64,000 nt of DNA. Source: AP-15 sp963775875. GTDB lineage: Bacteria > Pseudomonadota > Alphaproteobacteria > ATCC43930 > CGMCC-115725. The position numbers and the translations under genes were made by a program. Of this stretch, positions 1-8,225 are shown in pieces; positions within the stretch are counted from its first letter, which is position 1; every line of letters begins with the position of its first letter. The notes under the pieces were generated by a model. The model made no database searches, was not told where the DNA came from, and saw only the letters and a program-made list of their open reading frames with translations. Where the stretch lies: NCBI GenBank assembly GCA_963775875.1, contig CAVZKP010000015.1:327428-391427 (forward strand), given 5' to 3'.

Positions 1-407
1 AGCATGCCGAGCGCTTTGGCCTGGCGCAGCTGCACCAGCTGCGCGGCCGCATCGGCCGCGGCGACAAGCCGTCGACCTGTCTCTTGCTGTATCAGTCGCC
101 ATTGGGCGAGGTGGCGCGCCAGCGGCTGCGCACCCTGCGCGACACCGATGACGGGTTCCTGATCGCCGAGGAGGATCTGCGGCTGCGCGGCGCCGGCGAG
201 GTGCTGGGCACCCGGCAGAGCGGATTGCCGACCCTGCGGCTGGCCGATCTGTCCGCCCATGCCGAGCTGATCGCGATCGCCCATGACGACGCTCGCCTGG
301 TTCTCGACCGCGATCCGCACCTCGAAAGCCCGCGCGGCCGGGCATTGCGCACCCTCCTCTACCTGTTCCGCCGCGACGAAGCGGTCCAGTATCTGCGCGC
401 CGGCTGA
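1..407 (+). CDS. recG: ATP-dependent DNA helicase RecG, C-terminal end (5' truncated by window)
   Basis: This is the last 134 or so residues of RecG, the superfamily 2 helicase that remodels stalled replication forks and branched recombination intermediates. The reading frame is open from base 3 and begins with HAERFGLAQLHQLRGRIGRG, the highly conserved helicase motif VI region with its QLRGRIGRG arginine fingers. It continues through DGFLIAEEDLRLRGAGEVLGTRQSG, also diagnostic of RecG/Mfd-type C-termini. The stop is TGA at 405-407. The ATP-binding and wedge domains lie upstream, outside the window. No frameshift is visible in this part. Mfd shares motif VI, but the ending after LFRRDEAVQYLRAG fits RecG. 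Confidence 0.93.
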   Translation, partial: HAERFGLAQLHQLRGRIGRGDKPSTCLLLYQSPLGEVARQRLRTLRDTDDGFLIAEEDLRLRGAGEVLGTRQSGLPTLRLADLSAHAELIAIAHDDARLVLDRDPHLESPRGRALRTLLYLFRRDEAVQYLRAG

Positions 408-521
408 ATTCCCGTGGAACCGGGAATTAACCGGGAATTTCGCGGATCGCGGGCCAGCGGCGCAGTTCGCCACCCGAGCGGCGTGGCAAGCTCCCAACCG
501 GAGCCCGCCACGCGCTTGTCG

Positions 522-869
522 CTAGGCGATCGTCAGAACACTGCCGACGCGTTTGAATTCCTTGCCGATGTAGGTTGCGAATGTAGCCGAAGCCGCGCTG
601 ACGCTGCCGATCTCCTCGCCCGAATTGAAATCATGCGAGCCCTGGGCGACGATGTTCTGCGGCGGCTTCTGCGGCGTGAAAAATACTTCGAGCGTCAGCA
701 TCGCGGTGTTCTGCGCATCGGTCGCGCCGAAAATCACCCGCTTGGTACTGGCGTAATAGCCGACCTGCCGCTTTTCCTCGAAGACGGTGCCGCCCTCGTA
801 CTGCCACCTTCCGGCAACGTCGTCGACATTGTTCAAGGTCGTGCGCTCCAGCATCAGTGAGAGTGTCAT
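522..869 (-). CDS. Small hypothetical protein, possibly allene-oxide-cyclase-barrel-like
   Basis: A 115-residue protein with a strong Shine-Dalgarno (AGGAGGT read on the minus strand, about 872-880) seven bases before the ATG. It has no signal peptide or membrane segment. The alternating hydrophobic strands and the phrases GGTVFEEKRQVGYYASTKR, AMLTLEVFF and AQGSHDFNSGEEIGSVSAAS resemble the small beta-barrel fold of allene-oxide-cyclase/dirigent-like bacterial proteins. That is a resemblance by eye only, and the function is unknown. It is monocistronic. The 870-1010 stretch upstream is AT-richer than its surroundings and probably holds its promoter. It is convergent with recG. Confidence 0.75.
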   Translation of the reverse strand: MTLSLMLERTTLNNVDDVAGRWQYEGGTVFEEKRQVGYYASTKRVIFGATDAQNTAMLTLEVFFTPQKPPQNIVAQGSHDFNSGEEIGSVSAASATFATYIGKEFKRVGSVLTIA

Positions 870-1126
870 TTGAACCTCCTATGGCGCGGATGGTCGTACC
901 CGCACCAAGGTCATACTCGGAGGCCGGGGCCATCGGGTGTGATATACTTCACATGGCGGAGAGTATCGTTTACAAAGCCGAATAAGTACTTCGTAACATC
1001 AAATAAGAATTTAGGTGTTCCATAGAACATGGGCTGACCGCATTATCTGTATCGTCATCTTGGGTATCCGCTCGGGGGCTCGGTACGCACCGATACTCGA
1101 AGATTTGGCCGGAAGGTGGGTGGAAG

Positions 1127-1591
1127 ATGGAGACGGTTGGGTTGGGCTGCTATTTCGAGGATCTGCCGGTCGGGCGCCAGTTCAAGACCATCGGGCGCAC
1201 CGTCACCGAGGCCGACATCACCAATTTCGTCAACTGCACCGGCATGGTCGAGGTATTGTTCACGAACCTCGAATTCCTGGCGCATGACAGCGACATCAAG
1301 CGGCGCCTGGCGCCGGCCGCCCTGGTCTACGCCTTTGCCGAGGGCCTGTTGGTGCAGTCGACGATGCAGCACACGGGCCTCGCCTTTCTTCACATGGATT
1401 TGAATGTCGAGAGCGCGGTCTGCGCCGGGGATACGGTCCATGCCGAATGCGAGATCATCGAGGCGCGGCGCTCGCGCAGCCGCGCCAACCGCGGCCTGGT
1501 ACGCACCCGCGTTACGGTGGTGAAGCAGGACGGCGCCGTCGCGCTCGTCTATACGCCGCTGCGGATGGTGCGGTGCCGCGGCGACGCCTGA
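1127..1591 (+). CDS. MaoC-like hot-dog-fold dehydratase family protein (non-canonical active site)
   Basis: A 154-residue single hot-dog protein of the MaoC/(R)-specific enoyl-CoA hydratase superfamily. The opening YFEDLPVGRQFKTIGRTVTEADITNF and the closing block AGDTVHAECEIIEARRSRSR are typical of MaoC proteins acting on acyl-CoA thioesters. In canonical members an Asp and a His (as in TGDxNPxH) do the catalysis. Here the segment reads TGMVEVLFTNLEFL, so both appear to be replaced. Binding of an acyl-CoA is therefore a safer expectation than hydration. It stands alone between a hypothetical gene and a repeat-rich intergenic stretch, with no acyl-CoA dehydrogenase or CoA-transferase next to it. 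The start follows a GGAAG-like ribosome site. Confidence 0.85.
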   Translation: METVGLGCYFEDLPVGRQFKTIGRTVTEADITNFVNCTGMVEVLFTNLEFLAHDSDIKRRLAPAALVYAFAEGLLVQSTMQHTGLAFLHMDLNVESAVCAGDTVHAECEIIEARRSRSRANRGLVRTRVTVVKQDGAVALVYTPLRMVRCRGDA

Positions 1592-1768
1592 GCCGGTCCG
1601 CACAAATGCGCGAAGATAACCGCGATGGCCTCTGCGTCCTGTTCGCGCCCCCGACGACTAATTCTTGCGTTCCTCGCGTCTGAGCGACCAGTCCAGCCTA
1701 GTCTGCAGAGGCAAACAGTTGATTCGCTGAATCGACCTAGAGCGTTATCCGATCAACTTGGCTATTCC

Positions 1769-1848
1769 TCGTCGCCCCCGCGCAAGCCGGGGTCCAGCGC
1801 AACTGCTGCGGCCGGTGGCCCTGGGTTCCCGCTTTCGCGGGAATGACG
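1769..1848. repeat. Interspersed extragenic palindromic repeat, copy 1
   Basis: An 80-base element. Its left end is TCGTCGCCCCCGCGCAAGC and its right end GGTTCCCGCTTTCGCGGGAA followed by TGACG. The right end contains a short perfect hairpin (CCCGC-TTTC-GCGGG core), as does the left (CCCCCGCGCAAGC-GGGG type). The same two ends, with a different middle, recur at 25246-25328. This end-conserved, middle-variable form is that of a REP/BIME-like extragenic element common in alphaproteobacterial genomes. Confidence 0.85.
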
Positions 1849-1874
1849 GTTCAATTCGGTCGGAACCTGCTCTA

Positions 1875-1912
1875 GACCCAACAGTCGCGTCACCAGGGGC
1901 CACTTGGGATAC
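1875..1912 (-). repeat. Imperfect repeat unit A, copy 1 (inverted relative to copy at about 3999-4035)
   Basis: Bases 1889-1902 (GTCACCAGGGGCCA) are the exact reverse complement of 4009-4022. Similarity continues in degraded form for about 20 further bases (GGTCT is shared in register). In both places the unit adjoins a palindromic element, of different type in each case. The two copies face each other across the MFS transporter gene. Confidence 0.6.
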
Positions 1913-2177
1913 GAGGGGCCCTGTAGCAACGAACCCGAAATTCGATCCAGGCTGGAATCAGGGCTGAGCGGAGAAGTCTGTAGGACCGGATTCCACTCTA
2001 AGCGGTCACTCGTTGCAGGCAACAGCAACGGGGAGAAATGCCCCATGCCGGACCCTCGTCCCCTGGTCTGACTACAGGGAAAGCGATCGATGCTGTTCGC
2101 GGCTTGAGGCTCGCGGTGCAAGCGTATTCGCCTCCGGCACGTCAGCGGCAAAAGTGTGGAGGCGGCCGAGACGCTCT

Positions 2178-3587
2178 TCAGGCGAGTTGCACCGCGGGCT
2201 CGGCTGCAATCAGCTCGATCTGGCCGACGGTCTCCTTGCCGAACAGGATCGGAATGAAAGCGCCGATTGCGGAAAAGAGCATCGTCGTGCCGAAGAAGAT
2301 CGCCGGCGATCCGGTATAGGGCACCATGAGCGCCGGTAACAGGCCGGCGAAGAAAATCCGTCCGCTCGATTCGCCGAAGATGTGGCCGCGGCCGCGCAAT
2401 GCCGTCGGGAACTGCTCGGACATATAGACCCGGGTCGCGCTAAATGCCGACACCACGGTGAAGCCGACGATCAGGCCGCCTGCGATCATCACGCCGTGGG
2501 CGTATGATCCCGCCGAGTGCGCGAGTATCATCAGGCTGTAGCCGGGCACCGCCCCGATCATCACAAAGAAGATCGTCCAGCGCCGGCCGATGATCTCCAT
2601 CAGCCAGGCCGAGAAGCCTTTCCCGACAAAGCTCACCATGTAGATGAGCGAGGTGAGACCCAGGCTCACGGCGACGGGATAACCCTGGTTGTGCAGCGCC
2701 TTTGGCAGCAGTGTCGCGGTCATAAAAGCAGCGGAGGCAGCGCAGGTGCCGGTCAGCACGCCGACCAGGGTGAACCGCAGCTGGCCCTTTGCGAACAGGG
2801 CTCTGTAGGGCGGCAGTTTCTCGCCGGCGGCCTCGCGAACTTCGCCCAGCGCCGCCAATGTCAGCGGCGGCACCCGGTTACCGGATCGGGCAATGATGCG
2901 GTTGACAATGTCGACGGCGATCCGCGCCTCACCGCGCCGCAGACGCCAGCGCGGGCTCTCCGGCAACCAGAAGAATATCGCCAGCGCGACCAAGATCCCC
3001 AACCCGCCCGGTAACGCCAGGAGCCGAAACGCAGCGGGATTGCCGGCGAGCTGGCTGGCGAAGAGCGCCGGGAAGGCGATCCCGAGGGCCAGCGCCATCT
3101 CGTAGATCCCGCCGTAGGTGCGGCGGTGCTGCGCCGGCATCAATTCGGCGGCGATCGGGAAGGCGGCCGAGACCACTCCGCCGGCGCCGAGGCCGGTCAA
3201 CGCACGCAGGATGATCAGCTGCTCGGCATTCTGCACCAGCGGGATCAGAAGCGTAAAAAACGTTGTCGCAATCACGCCGATCAGCAGCATGGCCCTGCGG
3301 CTCAAGCGGTCGCCGACCAGCGAAAAGCCGAGGCCGCCGATCGTCAGCATAATGGCCGGGCCGAGGATCAACCATCGGATGTCGGTGCCGGTCAGATGCA
3401 GCGGCGCCTTGGCCACCAGGATGAACGAGCCGGTCAGAAAGATATCGTAGGCCTCGATGAGGGCGACGAGGGAGAGGATAAAAATGATCAAGATCTGGTA
3501 CGAGCTGAACGGAATGCCGTCCATCTTGCGGCCAAGCTCGCGGCCGGCCGAAGAGCCCGACATGTCGATCGACAATTGAGGCGTCAT
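2178..3587 (-). CDS. MFS transporter (metabolite:H+ symporter type)
   Basis: A 469-residue major facilitator with about 12 hydrophobic segments, the usual length for the family. Conserved features are the loop 2-3 motif (SLVGDRLSRRAML), the PESPRW sequence after segment 6 that is typical of sugar-porter and aromatic-acid/organic-acid MFS groups, and the mirrored loop 8-9 motif (EIIGRRWTIF). The N-terminus is cytoplasmic (GRKMDGIPFSSYQ), followed by a first helix with the acidic EAYDIF. It is an inner-membrane, probably proton-coupled carrier whose substrate cannot be read from sequence. The ATG is preceded by GGGAGGT. The gene stands alone and is bracketed by related inverted repeats (1875-1912 and 3999-4035). 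Its GC content is somewhat lower than its neighbours. Confidence 0.9.
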   Translation of the reverse strand: MTPQLSIDMSGSSAGRELGRKMDGIPFSSYQILIIFILSLVALIEAYDIFLTGSFILVAKAPLHLTGTDIRWLILGPAIMLTIGGLGFSLVGDRLSRRAMLLIGVIATTFFTLLIPLVQNAEQLIILRALTGLGAGGVVSAAFPIAAELMPAQHRRTYGGIYEMALALGIAFPALFASQLAGNPAAFRLLALPGGLGILVALAIFFWLPESPRWRLRRGEARIAVDIVNRIIARSGNRVPPLTLAALGEVREAAGEKLPPYRALFAKGQLRFTLVGVLTGTCAASAAFMTATLLPKALHNQGYPVAVSLGLTSLIYMVSFVGKGFSAWLMEIIGRRWTIFFVMIGAVPGYSLMILAHSAGSYAHGVMIAGGLIVGFTVVSAFSATRVYMSEQFPTALRGRGHIFGESSGRIFFAGLLPALMVPYTGSPAIFFGTTMLFSAIGAFIPILFGKETVGQIELIAAEPAVQLA

Positions 3588-3998
3588 GGTACCTCCCAGA
3601 GTTGCGGCAACCCGGGCACCATGCGACGGCTCGAACGAACGAGGCTCGGGCCGCCACTTGCTGCCCGCAGGCCGACTCGTTGCACCTGTTCATCTGCGAG
3701 GTCGGTTCACCCGACTCTCATCGGTTCATACCTAGCGGGTTGAGGTCGATGTGTCATCGGCAAAATGCGGCATCACCGTTCAAAGAACGCCCTAACCCTT
3801 GTGTCGGCTGGCTGCCGCCGGGAACGGCCGGTTTCCGCCACCCAAAGCAGCGGTAGGACAACTGCGCCGGCTTTGTGCGTCGCGAATATTGGGAGTTACG
3901 CGACAAAGCCACGCCCACCGGGATTCCGCCGTTTTTCGCGTCGCATAAATCTGTCGTGAAAGTCCGAACTACCGCGACGTGTTCCGCGACAGCCCATA

Positions 3999-4035
3999 CC
4001 GGTCGAAATGGCCCCTGGTGACACGAACCTTTGGT
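3999..4035 (+). repeat. Imperfect repeat unit A, copy 2
   Basis: Contains TGGCCCCTGGTGAC at 4009-4022, the exact inverse of 1889-1902, followed by partly matching sequence ending in TTTGGTCTGGG. It directly precedes the hairpin element at 4048-4086, just as copy 1 adjoins the 1769-1848 element. The two sites therefore have the same composite architecture. Confidence 0.6.
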
Positions 4036-4047
4036 CTGGGCCGAATC

Positions 4048-4086
4048 GTCATGGCCGGGCTTGACCTCGCCAACTCCCGGCATGAC
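4048..4086. repeat. REP-like hairpin element (GTCATGGCCGGG family)
   Basis: The arms GTCATGGCCGGG and CCCGGCATGAC pair with one bulged G around a 16-base loop. The same left arm (GTCATGGCCGGACTTG) occurs at 54414, which suggests an extragenic repeat family. It lies just past the stop of the dehydrogenase gene and could also act as a 3' mRNA structure. Confidence 0.65.
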
Positions 4087-4125
4087 GAGTTATTTAGGGC
4101 CGCACCAGGCGACAGATTTGGACCA

Positions 4126-5097
4126 CTAGTCGCGCAATTCGGGGACGATCCAGAACGGCTTCTGGCCGCGGGCGACGCGCTCGAAATTGTCGAAGGCGTT
4201 GCGCCAGCGCTTCCAGTGATTGTCCCAGGTCGGGCCGGCGCCGTGCGGGCTGAAGGTGATGTTCTTCAAGGTGAACAGTTCGTGGTCGGGCTTGGGCGGC
4301 TCCTCGACCATCACGTCGAGCCCGGCGCCGAGGATCTTTTCGTCGCGCAGCGCGTTGTAGAGCGCCTTTTCGTCAACCACCGGACCGCGGCAGGTGTTGA
4401 TCAGGATCGCCGTCGGCTTCATCCAGCCGAGTTCCCGCTCGCCGATCAGATTGTGCGTCGACAGGTCGAGCGGCACGTGCAGGCTGACGATGTCGGCGGT
4501 CTTGAGCAATTCGGGGAACAGCGCGAAGCGGACGCCCAGCGCATCCTCCTGATCGGTGGTCAAGCGGTTGATGTCGTAATACTTTATGTGCATGTCGAAG
4601 GCCTTGGCCCGGCGGGCGACCTTTTTGCCGATATTGCCGAGACCGATGATGCCCAACGTCTTGTCTTCGACCTCGTAGAGCTTGGTCGCGTTGAAATCAT
4701 TGCCGCGCCAGCGCCCGGACGAGACCCCCTCATGCTGCCAGATCAGCTTGCGGCATACCGCCAGCATCAGCATCATCGCGTGCTCGGCCACCGCCGTCGA
4801 ATTGGCCCCGCCATTGTTGCAGATCGGGATGCCGGCGGCGCGCGCCGCGTCGAGGTCATAAGTATTGTAGCCGGCGCTCAAGGTCTGGACGATCCTGAGC
4901 TTTGGCGCCTTCTGGTAGAAATCCGCACCGTGAGGGAATTGCCCGGCGCCGATATAGTATTCGGTATCCTTGAGCAGATCAAAAAATTCCGGCCTGCCGT
5001 GCGGCGCCATGACCAGCTCGAAGCCCGGCGGCAACAGGTCGAAGGCGATCTCCAACGTTTCTTCGGAATGGGTGGCGGGGGTCAGAATGCGAGGCAT
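4126..5097 (-). CDS. D-2-hydroxyacid dehydrogenase (NAD-binding)
   Basis: 323 residues of the D-isomer-specific 2-hydroxyacid dehydrogenase family, which interconverts 2-oxoacids and D-2-hydroxyacids with NAD(P)H in the cytoplasm. The Rossmann fingerprint GLGNIGKKVARRAKAF is near residue 150. The catalytic triad is visible as Arg in NTCRGPVVDE, Glu in DVMVEEPP and His in FSPHGAGPTWDN. The chosen ATG (MPRILTPATHS) has GAGGAG eight bases upstream; an in-frame ATG at 5181 lacks support. It is divergently arranged with the FMN-dependent alpha-hydroxyacid oxidase gene at 5309, sharing a 211-base promoter region. The pair suggests metabolism of one 2-hydroxyacid. The exact substrate is not evident. 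Confidence 0.9.
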   Translation of the reverse strand: MPRILTPATHSEETLEIAFDLLPPGFELVMAPHGRPEFFDLLKDTEYYIGAGQFPHGADFYQKAPKLRIVQTLSAGYNTYDLDAARAAGIPICNNGGANSTAVAEHAMMLMLAVCRKLIWQHEGVSSGRWRGNDFNATKLYEVEDKTLGIIGLGNIGKKVARRAKAFDMHIKYYDINRLTTDQEDALGVRFALFPELLKTADIVSLHVPLDLSTHNLIGERELGWMKPTAILINTCRGPVVDEKALYNALRDEKILGAGLDVMVEEPPKPDHELFTLKNITFSPHGAGPTWDNHWKRWRNAFDNFERVARGQKPFWIVPELRD

Positions 5098-5308
5098 ACA
5101 GCATCTCCTCTTTCGGGGAATTGTCGCGTCGGTTTGAACCAAGGAGCGCGCATCGTAGCGACACCGCGCGACCACGCCCAAGCGTAAAAAAAACCGGCGC
5201 CGACCGATTGCCGGGCTAGGGTGGCTCGGCTAGGCTGGCTGCCTCCGCCATTCGCTGCGGAAAGCCTCGGCCTTGCCACAGAAGACGAACCAGCGAGGGA
5301 GAAAAACC

Positions 5309-6404
5309 ATGCCCGAGTCGCTTGAAGACCGCTTTCAGAATCTGCACGAGTTCGTCACCCAGGCGCGCACCAACCTCAACCGCAACAATTGGGACTATCT
5401 GATCGGCGGCGCCGAAACCGAGACGACCTTGGCGCGCAACCGACTGGCGCTGGACGTCATCGGCTTTCGTCCACGGGTGTTGCGCGATGTGTCGAACGTC
5501 GATTGCAGCCGCACCCTGTTTGGCAAGAAGCTGCGCATCCCGGTGCTGTGCTCGGCGGTCGGCTCGGTCGAAGTGTTCGAGGCCGGCGGCGGCGCTACCG
5601 TCGCCGAGGCCACACGCGAGTTCGGCAACGGCATGATCTTGAGCTCCGGAGCGCATCCGGGGCTGGAAAAGACCGCCGAAGCCTCCGGCGACGGCTTCAA
5701 GATCTTCCAGCTCTACGTCCGCGGCGATGCCAATTGGGTCGACGACCATGTCCGCCGCGCCATCGACAATGGCTACGATGCCTTTTGCCTGACGATCGAC
5801 ACCGACAGCTACAGCCGCCGCGAGCGCGACATCGCCAAGCGCCACCAGCGCCGGCGCGCGCGCGCCGAGGAAGCCCGCATCTACCAGGCGCAGTTCAACT
5901 GGCGCGACATCGAGCGGATCAAGAAGAACTTTGACATCCCGCTCGTCCTGAAAGGCATCGGCACCGCCGAGGACGCCAAGATCGCGCTCGAATACGGGGT
6001 CGACTGCGTCTATGTCTCGAACCATGGCGGGCGCCAGCTCGATCAGGGCATCGGCTCGATCGACGTGCTGCCGGAAGTGGTCGAGGCGGTCGGCGGTCGC
6101 GCCCGGGTCATGGTCGATGGCGGCATCTATCGCGGCACCGATGTGGTCAAGGCGCTGATCCTCGGCGCCGATGTGGTCTCGGTCGGCCGGCTCTATATCT
6201 ACGGCCTCGCCGCCGCCGGCGGACCTGGCGTGGTGCGGCTATTCGAGATCCTCGAAGACGAGATCCGCATCTGCCTGTCGCTTGCTCGGCGTCACCGGTT
6301 ATCACGAGCTCGACAAATCCTACATCCGCCCGGCGCGCCAGGTCGTGCAACCGCATGTTCACAGCGCCTTCCCGCATCTGAACCTGCCGCGCGAAACCTA
6401 CTAA
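5309..6404 (+). CDS. FMN-dependent alpha-hydroxyacid oxidase/dehydrogenase (frameshifted near 3' end)
   Basis: Member of the glycolate oxidase / lactate-mandelate dehydrogenase family of FMN TIM-barrels, oxidising L-2-hydroxyacids. Active-site elements are present: Tyr in IFQLYVRGD, Asp in TIDTDSYSRRERD, Lys in VLKGIGTAEDA, and the catalytic His and Arg in SNHGGRQLD. The reading frame breaks at about 6281: after EDEIRICLSL the family sequence (LGVTGYHELDKSYIRPAR) continues in the next frame to a TAA at 6402-6404. Removing one T from the TT at 6282-6283 restores a 364-residue protein, the normal family length. The uncorrected frame would run on to 6505 with an unrelated tail. ATG 5309 follows GAGGGAG. 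It is divergent from the dehydrogenase gene at 4126-5097. Confidence 0.88.
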
Positions 6405-6488
6405 AACGCGCAATCCCGGCGCCGCGCCCGGACGGTCTGCGAATTGTGCCTCAGACGGTCCGGGCGCCCTGTCGAGCGGCCCGGAACA

Positions 6489-6728
6489 TCACGGATTTCC
6501 GCTGAGCTCGTCATAAAACGCCTTGTCCGCTTCCAGGCCGGTCGCGGACCGGCTCAGCACCCGGTCCTGCAACGGACGGAGCCGATCCCGCAATGGCATC
6601 GATTGGTCAAGGCGCCGCAGCTCATTCTCCAGCGCGATCCTGACGGCCTCGGTTTTGGTTGTCCGGCTGCACGCGGCCAAGCGCCCGGCCAGCTGGTTGA
6701 CGATCTCGCTGCGGATGTTGAGGGGCAT
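6489..6728 (-). CDS. VapB-like (PSK-type) antitoxin, solitary
   Basis: 79 residues. The N-terminus MPLNIRSEIVNQLAGRLA, followed by TKTEAVRIALENELRR, matches the ribbon-helix-helix DNA-binding domain of Rv0623/PSK-type VapB antitoxins, and the C-terminal half is the usual toxin-binding tail. AGGAA lies six bases before the ATG. The cognate VapC PIN-domain nuclease normally follows directly, often overlapping. Here the 84 bases downstream (6405-6488) are too short for one, and the next gene is the oxidase on the other strand. It may be an orphan remnant, or it may regulate a distant partner. Assignment is by family pattern. Confidence 0.75.
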   Translation of the reverse strand: MPLNIRSEIVNQLAGRLAACSRTTKTEAVRIALENELRRLDQSMPLRDRLRPLQDRVLSRSATGLEADKAFYDELSGNP

Positions 6729-6965
6729 CCGGGTTCCTGTGTAGACGTAAAGAAAATGCGCCTACGCACGCCCATAGCAAGCCCCGACACGTCGAGGCGA
6801 GGCTGGCGAGCCTCTGCCGGGCGGGATTCCGGGCTGGCGAAAATGCGCGGGAACCGGTTTGGCGCCGGTTCTGCCGGCCATGTGCGGCAAGTTGCTGCGG
6901 CGCATCATGCAAGACCGGCCGGCCGTGCTACCATCGGCATCAGGAAGCGCTGCCGAAGGATCGAA

Positions 6966-8225
6966 ATGGGTTGCCATAGCTCGGTGACGGGGCGGTTGCG
7001 CCTGGCCTTGCCGGTGTGGGCCTTGCCGGTGTTGGCCTTGCTGGCGTTGCTGGCGGTCAGGGCCGAGGCGCAACCGGCGGCGGCGCCGCCGGCGGTCGGC
7101 GTGATCCGCGCCGCGCGCCAGCAGATCACCGAGACCAACGAGTTCATCGGCCGCATCCAGGCGGTCGGACGGGTGGCGCTGGTCGCCCGGGTCACCGCGT
7201 TTCTCGAAAAGCGGCTGTTCGTCGAGGGTTCCGAGGTCAAGAAAGGCGACCTGCTTTACCTCCTCGAGCAACCGCCGTTTCAGGCCCAGGTCGACTTTAA
7301 CAAGGCCAATGTCGCGCAGCTGGAGGCGCAGCATACCAACGCCGTCCTGACGCTCGAACGGGCGCAGTATCTGTTGAAATCGCCGGCGGGCCAGCAGGCG
7401 ACGGTCGATTCCGCGCTGGCCTCGGAACGATCGCTGGCGGCGCAGATCGCCGCGGCGCAGGCCCAGCTGGAACAGGCCGAGATCAATCTCGGCTATACCG
7501 AGATCCGGGCGCCGATCGACGGCAAGATCAGCAGCACCGCGATTACCGAAGGCAATGTGGTGTCGCCGACCACCGGGACCCTGGCCAACCTGGTAAGCCA
7601 GGACCCGATGTATGTGGTGTTTCCGATTGCCCTGCGCATCGCGCTCGAATTGCGCGACCGCTACGCCCCAAAGGGCGGCTTCAGCGCCGTCGTGATCAAG
7701 CTCCGGCTGCCGACCGGGGAAATCTATGGGGAGGACGGCCGGCTCGATTACGTGGCGCCGACGGTCGCCCAAACCACCGACACGATCACCTTGCGCGGGG
7801 TCATCCCCAACCCGGTGCTGCCGGGAATGCGGGCGGGAGACCCCGGCTCGCGGGCGTTGACCGACGGCGAGTTCGTCACCGTGTTGCTCGAAGGCGTGCA
7901 GCCGGTCTCGGTTCTGGCGATCCCGCGCGCCGCGGTGCTGGCGGATCAGCAAGGCGATTATGTCTATGTCATCGACGCGCACAACAAGGCGCAGCAGCGG
8001 CGCATCAAGCTCGGCCAGTCGACCCCGTCCACGGCGGTGGTCACCGAAGGACTGAAGGAAGGCGAACTGGTCATCTCGGAAGGGGTGCAGCGGGTGCGCC
8101 CCGGCGAGATCGTGTCGCCGGCACCGGCGAGCCCGCCGCCGGTAATTTCCCCGGCGGATTCGGGCGGCGCCAACCCCGACTCATCCGCCCCGCCGCCGTC
8201 GAGCGGGCCGAAGGCGAGCCCGTGA
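6966..8225 (+). CDS. RND efflux pump periplasmic adaptor (membrane fusion protein)
   Basis: 419 residues, MexA/AcrA-type. A signal or anchor sequence (LALPVWALPVLALLALLAVRAEA) is followed by barrel-sandwich halves flanking an alpha-helical hairpin rich in Gln and Ala. The returning lipoyl half shows the hallmark LGYTEIRAPIDGKIS with TEGNVVSP, then the beta-barrel and membrane-proximal domains, ending in a Pro-rich tail. It bridges the inner-membrane transporter to an outer-membrane channel. Its TGA overlaps the GTG start of the transporter gene by four bases (GTGA), so the two are translationally coupled. No TolC-type channel gene is in the window. The ATG at 6966 was chosen because the signal sequence starts there. 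Confidence 0.93.
   Translation: MGCHSSVTGRLRLALPVWALPVLALLALLAVRAEAQPAAAPPAVGVIRAARQQITETNEFIGRIQAVGRVALVARVTAFLEKRLFVEGSEVKKGDLLYLLEQPPFQAQVDFNKANVAQLEAQHTNAVLTLERAQYLLKSPAGQQATVDSALASERSLAAQIAAAQAQLEQAEINLGYTEIRAPIDGKISSTAITEGNVVSPTTGTLANLVSQDPMYVVFPIALRIALELRDRYAPKGGFSAVVIKLRLPTGEIYGEDGRLDYVAPTVAQTTDTITLRGVIPNPVLPGMRAGDPGSRALTDGEFVTVLLEGVQPVSVLAIPRAAVLADQQGDYVYVIDAHNKAQQRRIKLGQSTPSTAVVTEGLKEGELVISEGVQRVRPGEIVSPAPASPPPVISPADSGGANPDSSAPPPSSGPKASP

Larger units (their letters stand above)
1592..2177. other. Repeat-bearing intergenic region without a convincing gene
   Basis: This 586-base gap lies between the MaoC-like gene and the converging MFS gene. It holds the palindromic element at 1769-1848 and the 1875-1912 unit that recurs inverted near 4 kb. 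Open frames here have no ribosome site, and their translations only reflect the repeats. I see no tRNA cloverleaf, transposase remnant or clear terminator. Confidence 0.7.
3588..4125. other. Intergenic region upstream of the MFS gene, no convincing gene
   Basis: 538 bases between the divergent MFS start and the end of the dehydrogenase gene. The first part should carry the MFS promoter. The last 130 bases contain repeat unit A (about 3999-4035) followed by a hairpin element (4048-4086). Short open frames exist on both strands but lack ribosome sites and recognisable protein features. I see no RNA gene. Confidence 0.65.

Noticed and set aside
1762..2151. 129-residue minus-strand frame in the 1.6-2.2 kb gap
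   Set aside because: Its sequence is the translation of the palindromic repeat and repeat unit A; there is no ribosome site.
3754..4083. Short frames on both strands upstream of the MFS gene
   Set aside because: No start signal or family similarity; they partly cover repeat sequence.
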